Shown here piece by piece: positions 20,449 through 30,551 of a DNA stretch of 64,000 nucleotides (the first letter of the stretch is position 1; every line of letters starts with the position of its first letter). Both the position numbers and the translations under genes were made by a program. The DNA lies in contig SUZG01000005.1 of the NCBI GenBank assembly GCA_015060015.1, positions 52,875 to 116,874 of the forward strand. Direction: 5' to 3'. The notes beneath the pieces are model-generated. The model was given only the letters and a program-made list of their open reading frames with translations, searched no databases and was not told the origin of the DNA. The stretch comes from Rikenellaceae bacterium. GTDB lineage: Bacteria > Bacteroidota > Bacteroidia > Bacteroidales > Rikenellaceae.

Positions 20449-21678
20449 ATGAAGACTCAAGAATATGACAAGCAGTCAGAGCAGATTATCGATATGCTCA
20501 CACCAAAAATGGAAGTCAAGCCGTCGGCTGATTTGCGAGGCAGAATCCTCCGCACAGCAAAGCAACAGGCCGAGCAACACGCAGAGCAGCCTCGTCGCCG
20601 CACACCACTTTACTGGCTGGGGACAATTGCTTCGGTTGCAGCCGTTATAGCCATTGCCATCACGCTGACGCTAAACACACCCGCCTATGCCGCACGCAGA
20701 TACTTCTCCGAAGCATTGACCGTTGCCGAGGATATCAAGACGATGGTGATGCAACTCAGCGTCCGCACCGAGAAGGATGAGCCAATCGACTACATACACC
20801 CCTCGCACGACTTTATTCCTGCCACAATTAAGGTTATCTACGACGAGCCGATGTTGTGGTCGATAGAGAAGAAAGATGGTCGCACGGTGCTTTTCAATGG
20901 TGGCAATCAACTTTACGAATGGCTTAATGGCGGCGACAATGGTATCGGCTGGGTAAAATACTACGATGGCTATCCGAATGGCGATTTAGCTGTTTTTCTC
21001 GACCCTCGTCTGCTCCTTGAAGCAGAGCTGCGTACTGCCGAACGCAACCGAGGTACGAAATATGCCACCTACGACAATGGCGAGACCGTTGTTGTATCGG
21101 TAACGACAATTGCCCAGGGCGACTTCTCGGAGAGTGAATATATGCTTAACACATCAATCTTGGAGGCTAACACCATTCGCGAATATACATTCGCCAAGGC
21201 GACAAGCGAACTCCTTAAATTGCGTATAGATTTTGTAATCGACAGCCAACCCGTCACTGTCATCGAAAGCGAGGTTATACGCTACAACGAGCCAATGTCA
21301 GCCGATGACCTATACGACGAGGCTCTGTTTGAGAGTGTAGCATTCCAGACCGCCGACATCGAGGGTGCGGAATCTTCACCGCTGGCTTGCCACTCGGCCG
21401 ACGAGGCAGCAAAAATCATCTTGGATGCAATGAGTGACTGGAATACCGAGATTCTCTCGACAGCAATGTGCTACTACCGCGACTTTATGCCCACATTGGA
21501 GGCGAAATATAAGGGTATGAAGGTAAAGTCTGTCAAGAAGGCTGTAAAGTCGGGTCTATACCCGGGTCGCTTTGTCGAGTGTCAGGTTATCCTCGCTAAC
21601 GGAGAGAAGGAGAGGTTGGTGCTTGCTCTACGCAACGACAACTCATCGCACATCTGGCTGCTTGACGGCGGATTGTAA
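20449..21678 (+). CDS. Single-TM protein downstream of the ECF sigma factor, putative anti-sigma-like
   Basis: TM segment LYWLGTIASVAAVIAIAITLTL after a short cytoplasmic region; operonic with the sigma gene. Confidence 0.65.
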   Translation: MKTQEYDKQSEQIIDMLTPKMEVKPSADLRGRILRTAKQQAEQHAEQPRRRTPLYWLGTIASVAAVIAIAITLTLNTPAYAARRYFSEALTVAEDIKTMVMQLSVRTEKDEPIDYIHPSHDFIPATIKVIYDEPMLWSIEKKDGRTVLFNGGNQLYEWLNGGDNGIGWVKYYDGYPNGDLAVFLDPRLLLEAELRTAERNRGTKYATYDNGETVVVSVTTIAQGDFSESEYMLNTSILEANTIREYTFAKATSELLKLRIDFVIDSQPVTVIESEVIRYNEPMSADDLYDEALFESVAFQTADIEGAESSPLACHSADEAAKIILDAMSDWNTEILSTAMCYYRDFMPTLEAKYKGMKVKSVKKAVKSGLYPGRFVECQVILANGEKERLVLALRNDNSSHIWLLDGGL

Positions 21679-21738
21679 CCACAACTCATAAAATAGGTAA
21701 TAAGTTGTGCCGGGCCACCTCTTCGGGGGTGGCTCACT

Positions 21739-22434
21739 TTATTGCTCCACTACTCTCTCGGCATATTTGCGTGAGACGGGGAGTGTAACGCCATCGAGCT
21801 CCACCTCGGTACGCGACGCACGAATAATAAGCTCGCGACGCACGATATAGGAACGGTGTATGCGGACAAAATGGAGTTCATTGAGTGTAGCCTCCCAGCG
21901 AGAGATTGGTGTTCGCGTACGCAGACTCTCTCCCGCGATAGTATGCACCACTACCTCGTCATCCAAAGACTCTATGTAGAAAATCTCCTCCGAGGGCAAA
22001 GATATATGGCGGCGGTCGGAGATAAACTCCACGACCTGCGGACGCTCGGCCTCGCGACGCTTCAAAAAGTTATCCAGCAGCCATTCGGGCAGGGCCAGAG
22101 CTACCAAGACGAAGAGGATGAATATGGGGTTGAGCAGCAGAGGTGGAAATGTCATCTTGTGATAGACTCCAACACCTATATAGTTATTGACACCAAACAG
22201 TAGCAGATAGGTAAGCACCAGCACTGCCGCAGCAAGAAATCCTGCATTCATCATCCCCTGCCACCTGCTTGAAAACGAAATTTGCGGCACGAAGAATTTT
22301 ATCGCCAGCAACCCCGGCAGGAACATCGAGCCGACGAACATCGACGCCGAAAAATCGTAGCCCAGTGACGAGAGAATCGTCGCCAGCACCACAAGGCAAA
22401 TGCCCCAATAGAGTATCGTCCACAAGATTCGCAT
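21739..22434 (-). CDS. LytTR-family DNA-binding membrane regulator
   Basis: About four N-terminal TMs then ISLPSEEIFYIESLDDEVVVHTIAGESLRTRTPISRWEATLNELHFVRIHRSYIV; start at 22434. Confidence 0.92.
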   Translation of the reverse strand: MRILWTILYWGICLVVLATILSSLGYDFSASMFVGSMFLPGLLAIKFFVPQISFSSRWQGMMNAGFLAAAVLVLTYLLLFGVNNYIGVGVYHKMTFPPLLLNPIFILFVLVALALPEWLLDNFLKRREAERPQVVEFISDRRHISLPSEEIFYIESLDDEVVVHTIAGESLRTRTPISRWEATLNELHFVRIHRSYIVRRELIIRASRTEVELDGVTLPVSRKYAERVVEQ

Positions 22435-22460
22435 AGCACAAAGATACGAAAAAATGGTTT

Positions 22461-22520
22461 CGTCAAAAGCCCCACACCCCCGAAATAGGGGATTTGACGC
22501 CCCACTTTGGGGATTTGACC
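22461..22520. promoter_or_regulatory. Candidate LytTR operator: two direct repeats at 22-bp spacing plus one inverted copy
   Basis: cgtcaaaagcccc / ccccGAAATAggggatttgacg (22478) / ccccACTTTggggatttgacc (22500). Confidence 0.55.
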
Positions 22521-22597
22521 TTGCAAAAACACACTCCTGCACGCTATCTTTGCAGTAGGAATTCCTAAAACCATCAAAAACTAAAAAAACGGAAACA

Positions 22598-23065
22598 ATG
22601 AAAAAGTATGTTATTCTTACTATTAGCTTTATGTTCGCTGTGGCTTGTGCGACTGCATTTGCACAAGACACAATCAACTACTCGTCGGGCGAGGTAGTTG
22701 CATCCCCGGAGCCACGCATTTATCAAGCGATACCGGTACCGAGTACCTCTCTTTATGAACTCTATCAGCAGGGTGGTGTGCTGTTTATGTCACTTATCAC
22801 ACTCTGCTTGGTTGGCGTTTTTTTGGCAGCATGGAAGATGCCCTCACGCGTAAAGGAGTTAGGTATTGCGGCTCTCGTTCTGGGACTTGTATCTTGGGCC
22901 GTCGGAATGTATCAGGCAATGGGCGTGCTGCAAATAAATGGAGATATCTCGCCCTCGGTGCTTTTAGGCGGAGCAAAGGTGGCCCTTATTGCTCCAATTT
23001 GGGGAGCTATCGTATATTTCATTTCGCTTGTCGTGCGCATAATCCAAAAACCCAAGACTATCTAA
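22598..23065 (+). CDS. Small MotA/TolQ-like membrane protein
   Basis: Signal peptide, LYELYQQGGVLFMSLITLCLVGVFLAAWK, two further TMs resembling the MotA/TolQ/ExbB core. Confidence 0.7.
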   Translation: MKKYVILTISFMFAVACATAFAQDTINYSSGEVVASPEPRIYQAIPVPSTSLYELYQQGGVLFMSLITLCLVGVFLAAWKMPSRVKELGIAALVLGLVSWAVGMYQAMGVLQINGDISPSVLLGGAKVALIAPIWGAIVYFISLVVRIIQKPKTI

Positions 23066-23088
23066 CCGAGTTTTCTCTTACCATATCA

Positions 23089-23118
23089 GCCCGCCTCACC
23101 GCGGGCTATATTTTTTCC
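23089..23118 (+). terminator. Intrinsic terminator
   Basis: cccgcctcaccgcgggctatatttttt. Confidence 0.65.
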
Positions 23119-23363
23119 AACAAAAAAGCAGACTCCCAATGGGAATCTGCTTTCTTATCTCAATTTTGCTTGTATTAAAGTGGCTTTTCAAGGCTACAAA
23201 AAATGCCTAACCCAAAGGTCAGGCATTTAATATCGAAAAAATTCACATAACGATAGCTATTTTGAAGCTGTGACCGAGTGAAACCCCAACAAAAAAGCAG
23301 ACTCTTTTCGAATCTGCTTTCTTATTTGGTATTTTGCTTGTATTAAAGTGACTTTTCAAGGCT
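23118..23363. repeat. Direct repeat of about 77 bp (23118-23195 and 23286-23363), each with a terminator-like hairpin
   Basis: ccaacaaaaaagcagactc...gaatctgctttcttat...ttttgcttgtattaaagtg(g/a)cttttcaaggct present twice. Confidence 0.9.
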
Positions 23364-23452
23364 TGCGACATTTTCAAACGCGGAGCATACTTGGCGTATG
23401 TGAGCAGTTTGAAAACGAGCGTAACGCAGAAAAGACCTTTAAGACAACAAAA

Positions 23453-23893
23453 TTACTCTTCTGCTACTACTGACAACGCCACAGTAGCCTTAACCTCGCG
23501 GTGAAGCTTAACAGTAGCAGTGTACTCGCCTACGGTCTTGATTGCATCAACTACGATAGCCTTGCGATCTACTACAACCTCCTTTGCAGCCAAAGCCTCT
23601 GCTACGTCAGCAGAAGTAACTGCACCGAAGATCTTACCCTCCTCAGCCTTAACGGTGATAACCAAAGGCAGGTTAGCCAACTTCTCAGCCAAAGCCTGTG
23701 CATCAGCCAAGATCTTAGCGTCCTTGTGAGCACGTTGGCGAAGGTTCTCAGCCAATACCTTCTTTGCAGATGCGGTAGCGGCCTTTGCAAAACCCTGAGG
23801 AATCAAGTAATTGTTTGCGTAACCGGGCTTTACGTTAACGATGTCGTTAGCATAACCCAAGTTCTCTACGTCTTTGATAAGAATAACTTCCAT
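23453..23893 (-). CDS. rplI: 50S ribosomal protein L9
   Basis: MEVILIKDVENLGYANDIVNVKPGYANNYLIPQGFAKAA. Confidence 0.96.
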   Translation of the reverse strand: MEVILIKDVENLGYANDIVNVKPGYANNYLIPQGFAKAATASAKKVLAENLRQRAHKDAKILADAQALAEKLANLPLVITVKAEEGKIFGAVTSADVAEALAAKEVVVDRKAIVVDAIKTVGEYTATVKLHREVKATVALSVVAEE

Positions 23894-23912
23894 ATTGCTC
23901 TCCTCCTCTTAA

Positions 23913-24194
23913 TTATTTCATACAATCGGTTACGAACGGCAAAATTGCGAGGTGACGCGCACGCTTAACAGCCTGTGCTACCTTCTTCTGGAACTTCTGA
24001 GAAGTACCTGTGAGGCGACGGGGCAAAATCTTACCCTGCTCGTTGAGGAACTTCTTCAAGAACTCACCGTCCTTATAATCTACGTACTTGATGCCGAGCT
24101 TCTTGAAACGGCAGTACTTCTTCTTCTTTACATCAACTGATACGGGATTCAAGTAACGAATCTCGCCTGCTGCATTTACATTCTCCTGTGCCAT
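23913..24194 (-). CDS. rpsR: 30S ribosomal protein S18
   Basis: [19 protein letters not shown]...[33 protein letters not shown]. Confidence 0.96.
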   Translation of the reverse strand: MAQENVNAAGEIRYLNPVSVDVKKKKYCRFKKLGIKYVDYKDGEFLKKFLNEQGKILPRRLTGTSQKFQKKVAQAVKRARHLAILPFVTDCMK

Positions 24195-24197
24195 AGT

Positions 24198-24545
24198 TTA
24201 CTCCTCCTGTGATTTGTTAGCAAGCTTGGCGCGACGCTTTGCAGAGTACTCCACAGCGAACTTGTCCTGCTTGAAAGTTAAGAAACGAATGATACGCTCG
24301 TCACGACGGTAGCCAGTCTCGAGCTTCTCGATGAGTGAACCCTCACCCTCGAACTCTACCAGGAAGTAGAAACCGGTAGTCTTCTTCTGAATAGGATATG
24401 CAAGCTTCTTCAAGCCCCAGTTCTCCACATTCACGATCTGACCGCCGTTCTCGGTAATGATGCCCTGGAATTTGTCAGCAACCTCCTTCACCTGTGCGTC
24501 TGAAAGGACGGGAGTGACAATGAAAACGGTTTCGTAATTGTTCAT
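24198..24545 (-). CDS. rpsF: 30S ribosomal protein S6
   Basis: [21 protein letters not shown]...[27 protein letters not shown]. Confidence 0.95.
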   Translation of the reverse strand: MNNYETVFIVTPVLSDAQVKEVADKFQGIITENGGQIVNVENWGLKKLAYPIQKKTTGFYFLVEFEGEGSLIEKLETGYRRDERIIRFLTFKQDKFAVEYSAKRRAKLANKSQEE

Positions 24546-24681
24546 AATAAAATTTTAATTAAGTGTTTATGTGCTTTTTAGCGGTGCAAAGGTAACAATA
24601 AATTCCTGAAAACAAAATTTTTCTCTATTTTTTCGTACCTTTGGCAGTGAATAAACCGCTTATATTGAGGAGAGACGATTT

Positions 24682-25839
24682 ATGTACCGCCTTTTTCGAC
24701 ATATTTTTATGCTTGTAGCACTCTGCCTGGCAGGGTGTGGCGAACGTGGTGTGGCATTCAATACGGAGGCATTCAGCGAGTTACTCTACCAACCGCAATA
24801 TGCCGCAGGGTTTGAGATTCTCTCTACGGCCGAGGGCGACGCAAGGCTTATCATCGTGAAAAATCCGTGGCAGGGAGCCGAGGGCGTGGAGCAGATGCTG
24901 CTCATCGACAGCGGGAGGCGTTTCGACATCGGGCATCATCCCGAAGTGCAACGCATCACAGCCCCCGCCGAGAGGATTGTGTGCCTCTCGTCGAGCCATA
25001 TCGCAATGCTCGATGCCATAGGCGAGGTGGAGAGGGTTGTCGGCGTGTCGGGCATCAACTTTATAATGAATGAGCATATCGTAGCAAACCGCACAAAGAT
25101 TGGCGACATAGGCTATGACAACAATATGAACTACGAGCTATTGCTCTCGCTGGATGCCGACCTTGTGATGCTCTATGGCGTGTCGGCCGAGAACAGCATC
25201 GAACGCAAGTTGCGGGAGTTGGGAATACCATACATCTACATTGGCGAGTATGTCGAGTCGTCGCCCCTGGGCAAGGCCGAATGGATGGTTGCCGTGGCCG
25301 AGATTACAGGCAAGCGAGAGATTGGCGAGGAGCATTTCAACGCCATCGCCACCAGCTATAACTCTACGGCACAACGCATAGCCGAGCACACCTCCACAGC
25401 AACACGCCCGCAAGTGATGATAAACACGCCCTATCGCGATGCGTGGGTATTGCCGTCGGAGAATAACTATATGGCCCGCATAATCAGCGATGCGGGTGGT
25501 CGTTGCTACACCACCGAAGGCGAGGGTAACACCTCGAAGCCGATAGATATCGAGCAGGCTCTGCTCTATGCCGAGAGTGCCGACTTCTGGCTCAATGTGG
25601 GCGGATGTCGCAGCCTGCAAGAGCTAACCTCGCAAAATCCCCGTTTTGCAAAGGTGGGGGTCGTCGAGGATAAAAAGGTATATAACAATACGGCACGCCG
25701 CACAGCGAGTGGAGGCTCCGACTTCTGGGAATCGGGCGTGGTGCGTCCCGACCTGATTCTCAAAGACCTCGCAACGATTTTCCACCCCGAGATTATGGGC
25801 GAGGAGCATACTTTATATTATTATACACGACTGAACTGA
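24682..25839 (+). CDS. ABC transporter substrate-binding lipoprotein (BtuF/FepB-like)
   Basis: Lipobox ALCLAGC; ERIVCLSSSHIAMLDAIGEVERVVGVSG periplasmic-binding motif. Confidence 0.9.
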   Translation: MYRLFRHIFMLVALCLAGCGERGVAFNTEAFSELLYQPQYAAGFEILSTAEGDARLIIVKNPWQGAEGVEQMLLIDSGRRFDIGHHPEVQRITAPAERIVCLSSSHIAMLDAIGEVERVVGVSGINFIMNEHIVANRTKIGDIGYDNNMNYELLLSLDADLVMLYGVSAENSIERKLRELGIPYIYIGEYVESSPLGKAEWMVAVAEITGKREIGEEHFNAIATSYNSTAQRIAEHTSTATRPQVMINTPYRDAWVLPSENNYMARIISDAGGRCYTTEGEGNTSKPIDIEQALLYAESADFWLNVGGCRSLQELTSQNPRFAKVGVVEDKKVYNNTARRTASGGSDFWESGVVRPDLILKDLATIFHPEIMGEEHTLYYYTRLN

Positions 25840-26843
25840 TGAGAAAAGGCACAACAATACTCTTCACTCTGCTCGCATTGTGCGTCGTGGCACTCTTTGC
25901 CGCCGATATGTGTGTCGGCTCGGTGGAGATAACCCTGCGTGATATCTGGACGGTAATGACAGGAGGAGAGTGCGACCCCATAACCACGAAAATCATCATC
26001 GACATACGCCTCACAAAGGCCCTGATGGCTATTCTGGCAGGTGCAGCCCTGGCGGTGAGTGGCTTGCAGATGCAGACACTGTTCCGCAATCCGCTGGCCG
26101 GTCCTTATGTCCTGGGCGTGAGTTCGGGAGCCAGCCTCGGCGTGGCACTCTTTATCCTCGGTGCACCACTCTTGGGACTGGGCGGCTCGTCGTTGCTCTC
26201 ATCGTTTGGCGTGGCGGGAGCTGCGTGGATAGGTGCTGCTGCGGTGCTAATGATGGTTGCGGCAGTGAGTCGCCGCATAAAGGATATTATGGTTATCCTG
26301 ATTCTCGGAATGATGGTCGGCTCGGCTGTGAGTGCCATTGTGCAGGTATTGCAATATATGAGCCACGAGGAGGCTTTGAAGAGTTTTGTCGTGTGGACTA
26401 TGGGCTCGCTGGGCGACGTGAGTACCACACAACTGCTGCTCATCGTGCCGGCAGTGGTGGCAGGTCTGGCTATTGCGGTGGCGGTGATTAAGCCTCTCAA
26501 CCTGCTGCTTTTGGGAGAGCCTTATGCCCGCACAATGGGCTTAAATATCGGTCGTACGCGAATGTTGATTCTACTCTCGACCACACTTTTGGCAGGTACT
26601 GTAACGGCCTTCTGCGGCCCTATCGGCTTTATCGGTCTGGCAATTCCGCATGTGGCTCGCACGATGTTCCGCAACGCCGACCATCGCATATTGATGCCTG
26701 CAACGGCTCTGCTGGGTGCTGTGTCACTCCTGATTTGCGATATAGTGTCGAAGATAATGACCCTCCCCGTAAACACCATAACAGCCCTGCTGGGAATACC
26801 TATTGTTATATGGGTGGTTGTGAGAAACAAAAATATTGTATAG
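25839..26843 (+). CDS. FecCD-family ABC transporter permease
   Basis: IRLTKALMAILAGAALAVSGLQMQTLFRNPLAGPYVLGVSSGASLG; FCGPIGFIGLAIPHVAR. Confidence 0.95.
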   Translation: MRKGTTILFTLLALCVVALFAADMCVGSVEITLRDIWTVMTGGECDPITTKIIIDIRLTKALMAILAGAALAVSGLQMQTLFRNPLAGPYVLGVSSGASLGVALFILGAPLLGLGGSSLLSSFGVAGAAWIGAAAVLMMVAAVSRRIKDIMVILILGMMVGSAVSAIVQVLQYMSHEEALKSFVVWTMGSLGDVSTTQLLLIVPAVVAGLAIAVAVIKPLNLLLLGEPYARTMGLNIGRTRMLILLSTTLLAGTVTAFCGPIGFIGLAIPHVARTMFRNADHRILMPATALLGAVSLLICDIVSKIMTLPVNTITALLGIPIVIWVVVRNKNIV

Positions 26844-26846
26844 GCT

Positions 26847-27605
26847 ATGATACGCTTTAATAATCTTTCACTCGGATATGGCGACCGCACGCTTATCGAC
26901 AACCTTACGGGCGAGGTCGCTGCGGGGGCTTTGACGGCCCTTGTAGGTCGCAACGGCACGGGAAAGAGTACGCTGCTGCGTGCCATAGCCGGCATAGGCG
27001 ACTACTTTGCAGGGTCGATTGAGTTGTGTGGCAGAGATTTACGCTCGCTGCCGGCTGCCGACTTGGCGACAACCATCGCCTTTGTTACGACCGACAAGGT
27101 ACGCATCGCAAACCTTCGCTGTCGCGATGTGGTGGGTCTTGGCCGAGCACCCTACACCAACTGGATAGGACGTATGCAGGCACAGGATGAAAAGATTGTA
27201 GCGGAGGCCCTTGCCTCGGTGGGTATGAGTGACTATGCCGACAAGACGATGGATAGAATGTCGGACGGCGAGTGTCAGCGAATAATGATTGCCCGAGCCC
27301 TGGCACAGCAGACGCCCATAATACTACTCGACGAGCCTACGGCCTTTCTGGATATGCCCAACCGCTATGAGCTATGTTCATTGCTCAGCCGTCTGGCTCA
27401 CGACGAGCATAAGTGCATACTCTTCTCGACTCACGAGCTGGATATTGCTCTTGAACTTTGCGATGCCGTAGCACTTATCTCGCCACCGCAGGTGCATATT
27501 CTTCCCACCGACGAGATGATTCGCAGTGGTCATATCGAGAGGCTTTTTACAAATGGCATAGTGGAGTTCAATCCCGCAACCAGAACGGTAAAAGTGAAGG
27601 GATGA
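26847..27605 (+). CDS. ABC transporter ATP-binding protein (cobalamin/Fe3+-siderophore type)
   Basis: LVGRNGTGKSTLLRAIAG, MSDGECQRIMIARALAQQTPIILLDEPTAFLD. Confidence 0.95.
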   Translation: MIRFNNLSLGYGDRTLIDNLTGEVAAGALTALVGRNGTGKSTLLRAIAGIGDYFAGSIELCGRDLRSLPAADLATTIAFVTTDKVRIANLRCRDVVGLGRAPYTNWIGRMQAQDEKIVAEALASVGMSDYADKTMDRMSDGECQRIMIARALAQQTPIILLDEPTAFLDMPNRYELCSLLSRLAHDEHKCILFSTHELDIALELCDAVALISPPQVHILPTDEMIRSGHIERLFTNGIVEFNPATRTVKVKG

Positions 27606-27786
27606 TAGACCTCTTCGGCCTCTTGATAGAAGATTTACTACGGCCGACCCCATAACTTGCTGAATATGTGCTATAAACAATTTCACCACACCCCTTTTTG
27701 ATAGATTAAAACCGATGCAAAATACCGCTGTTCCATAAGTTTTACACTACTTTTGTATCAAACAAAATCACTAAAAACAAAAGACT

Positions 27787-28377
27787 ATGGATGCTAAAAA
27801 TTTCATCGATTTATTGCGACGATACACCTTCGCACGCCTTCGTTTCGTCAATTTCAAATTGTGGGGCAACCAACGCACAGGTTACTATCGCGAATTCTCG
27901 GCCGACGACATCATCGGTCTGATAAAAGATTTCAGGCAACTCTCGACGCACCAGAACGGCTCAACCAGCACCGACAATAACGCAACCGCCACGCCCGAAA
28001 AGGAGTTATTCCGTGCGGGTAGTAACTACGCCATTCTCACGCGACTATGTTATCAATACTACATCTACGAGGGTAGCGACCGCCTGCAAAAGAAGATTAT
28101 AGCCGAAGTAGAGGAGATTATCGACGAGTTACGAAATGACGCCGATGCCCACGCCGAGTTTGAGGCCCTTCTCAACAGCCGGCATAACGACATTATGCGT
28201 CGTTTCCGCACGGCACACCCCTCGCTGAAAGAGAAGGATTTTCGTCTATACGCCTACCTTACGGCCGGACTCTCGGCTACAACCATCGCCGTTCTGCTCG
28301 GCAAAGAGAAATCCGTCGTCTATAACCGCATCTCTCGCTTGAAAAAGGTTATCAACGACGAATTCCGCTTGCCATAA
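27787..28377 (+). CDS. Uncharacterised protein with C-terminal helix-turn-helix
   Basis: LKEKDFRLYAYLTAGLSATTIAVLLGKEKSVVYNRISRLKKVI resembles a LuxR/sigma-4-like HTH. Confidence 0.65.
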   Translation: MDAKNFIDLLRRYTFARLRFVNFKLWGNQRTGYYREFSADDIIGLIKDFRQLSTHQNGSTSTDNNATATPEKELFRAGSNYAILTRLCYQYYIYEGSDRLQKKIIAEVEEIIDELRNDADAHAEFEALLNSRHNDIMRRFRTAHPSLKEKDFRLYAYLTAGLSATTIAVLLGKEKSVVYNRISRLKKVINDEFRLP

Positions 28378-28527
28378 GAGATTGTGCATTATCGGCGGTC
28401 GTGGCCAAGAATCATCCCCAGCACATCGGCAAAAATTCCGATAAAACATAAAATACCAAACAACATAACTCTGACATTTAAGGTTTACGCCACAAAAGTA
28501 GAGCTACGGCGTGACAATTTATGACAC

Positions 28528-28573
28528 AAAAAAGCCTATCTAACGATTTTACTCATCAGATAGGCTTTTTTTA
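28528..28573. terminator. Intrinsic terminator for upp (possibly bidirectional)
   Basis: aaaaaagcctatct-aacgattttactc-atcagataggctttttt. Confidence 0.8.
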
Positions 28574-28587
28574 TAAAGTTACTCTTC

Positions 28588-29241
28588 TTACAACTTCTCG
28601 CCAAAGGCCAAATCTCCGGCATCGCCGATACCCGGAACGATGTAAGAACGCGATGTGAGTTCGGCATCAACAGCACATACCCACAGCGTAGTTGTCTTGG
28701 CAGGCATATGTTTCATCGCATAGTCCACGCCCTGCTCCGAGGCGATAACCGATGCAACGTGAGTGTGCTTCGGATGACCACACTTCTCGACCAAAGCCTC
28801 ATAGACCATCACGAGAGATGCTCCCGTAGCAAGCATAGGATCAACCAAAAGCAAGGTCTTGCCCTCCAAGTTGCACGACGAGATATACTCCACCTTGATT
28901 GTGAACTTGCCACCCTTGCTGCTCTTGCGGTAAGCCGACACGAAGGCATTGTTGGCATCGTCAAAGTAGTTCAGAAAACCCTGATGCAGAGGCAAACCGG
29001 CACGCAGAATAGTTGCCACCACGATATCATCACCTATCATCTCAACGGCAGCCTCGCCCAACGGCGTAGGGACAATCTCCGTCTTATAGTTAAGCGTCTT
29101 TGAGATTTCGTAGCTCATAATCTCGCCAATGCGTTCCAGATTACGGCGAAAACGCATAGAGTCGCCCTGCACTCTCTTATCGCGAATCTGTGCGATAAAC
29201 TTATTGAGAATGGTATTCTCCTTATTCAGAATGTGAATCAT
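28588..29241 (-). CDS. upp: Uracil phosphoribosyltransferase
   Basis: VVATILRAGLPLHQGFLNYFDDANNAFVSAYR; LLVDPMLATGASLVMVYEAL. Confidence 0.93.
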   Translation of the reverse strand: MIHILNKENTILNKFIAQIRDKRVQGDSMRFRRNLERIGEIMSYEISKTLNYKTEIVPTPLGEAAVEMIGDDIVVATILRAGLPLHQGFLNYFDDANNAFVSAYRKSSKGGKFTIKVEYISSCNLEGKTLLLVDPMLATGASLVMVYEALVEKCGHPKHTHVASVIASEQGVDYAMKHMPAKTTTLWVCAVDAELTSRSYIVPGIGDAGDLAFGEKL

Positions 29242-29272
29242 AGTGTTGTGGTATTTTTAGGTTAAGTTCATT

Positions 29273-30496
29273 CTAATACAAGAAATTGTTGAATGGATAA
29301 CGCCCTGCGTGTATCTCACGAACCATACCATACAGGTCGGAACGCAATTTTTCTATATTGAGGCGTTCAACAGCAGAGATAAAGATACAAGGGGTATTCG
29401 CCTTGGCTATCCAGCTCTTCTTCATATCCTCCAACGACATATTCTGGCGTGTGGCGGGGGTCAAATCATCCTCATCCTTTTTAACATAGGTATAGGCATC
29501 AATCTTATTAAAGACCAAATAGACCGGTTTGTCGCCCGCACCAATATCCTGCAAGGTCTGCTTGACAACGGCGATATGCTCCTCAAAATTGGGATGCGAG
29601 ATATCGACAACGTGCATCAGCAGGTCGGCCTCACGCACCTCATCGAGTGTCGATTTGAACGACTCGATAAGTTCGGTGGGCAACTTACGGATAAAACCAA
29701 CGGTATCCGAGAGCAGGAACGGCAGATTGTCAAAGACCACCTTACGCACCGTAGTATCAAGCGTAGCAAAGAGCTTATTCTCGGCAAAGACCTCACTCTT
29801 CGAGATAAGGTTCATAAGCGTCGATTTACCCACATTGGTATAGCCCACCAACGCCACGCGTACCATAGAGCCTCGATTTGAACGCTGCACAGCCATCTGT
29901 CGGTCAATCTTCGAGAGCTCCTCTTTGAGCTTCGATATGCGATTACGCACGATACGGCGATCGGTTTCAATCTCACGTTCACCGGCACCACCACGCGTAC
30001 CCGTACCTCCTCGCTGACGTTCAAGGTGGGTCCACATACCCGCCAGACGGGGCAACATATACTCATATTGTGCCAGCTGCACCTGCGTCTTGGCGTAAGC
30101 CGTACGGGCTCGCGACATAAAGATATCGAGAATAAGGCGTGTGCGGTCCAACAGTCGGCACGGCATAACCTTCTCGATATTGCGGGTCTGTGAGGGAGAC
30201 AGTTCGTCATCAAAAATCACAACGTCAATCTCATTCTCGGCACAATAAGCGGCAATCTCATCCAATTTACCGGGGCCTACGTAGATGCGTGACGAAGGTT
30301 GCGGCAGACGCTGCGTGAAACGACGCACCGTAACGATATCGGCCGTCTCGGCCAGAAACTCCAGCTCGGAGAGAAACTCCTCGGCCTGCTCGATGCTCTG
30401 CGAATCGCGGATAACGGCTACAACAACGGCACGCTGACGCAAATCTTCGGCCTCAACATCCTGTGTTACAATATTTTCGTTCTTGGACTTTGCCAT
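29273..30496 (-). CDS. hflX: GTPase HflX
   Basis: GGTGTRGGAGEREIETDRRIVRNRI; VALVGYTNVGKSTLMNLISKSEVFAENKLFATLDTTVRKV; start at internal ATG 30496. Confidence 0.96.
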   Translation of the reverse strand: MAKSKNENIVTQDVEAEDLRQRAVVVAVIRDSQSIEQAEEFLSELEFLAETADIVTVRRFTQRLPQPSSRIYVGPGKLDEIAAYCAENEIDVVIFDDELSPSQTRNIEKVMPCRLLDRTRLILDIFMSRARTAYAKTQVQLAQYEYMLPRLAGMWTHLERQRGGTGTRGGAGEREIETDRRIVRNRISKLKEELSKIDRQMAVQRSNRGSMVRVALVGYTNVGKSTLMNLISKSEVFAENKLFATLDTTVRKVVFDNLPFLLSDTVGFIRKLPTELIESFKSTLDEVREADLLMHVVDISHPNFEEHIAVVKQTLQDIGAGDKPVYLVFNKIDAYTYVKKDEDDLTPATRQNMSLEDMKKSWIAKANTPCIFISAVERLNIEKLRSDLYGMVREIHAGRYPFNNFLY

Positions 30497-30551
30497 AGGG
30501 ATAAAAAAAAAGCATCCCGCCAATAACATAGCGGGATACTCTGTTACGATA

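Noticed and set aside
24682-27605. Cobalamin riboswitch upstream of the BtuFCD-type importer
   Set aside because: No cobalamin riboswitch core recognised in the ~135-bp upstream interval; the substrate (B12, haem or siderophore) is left open
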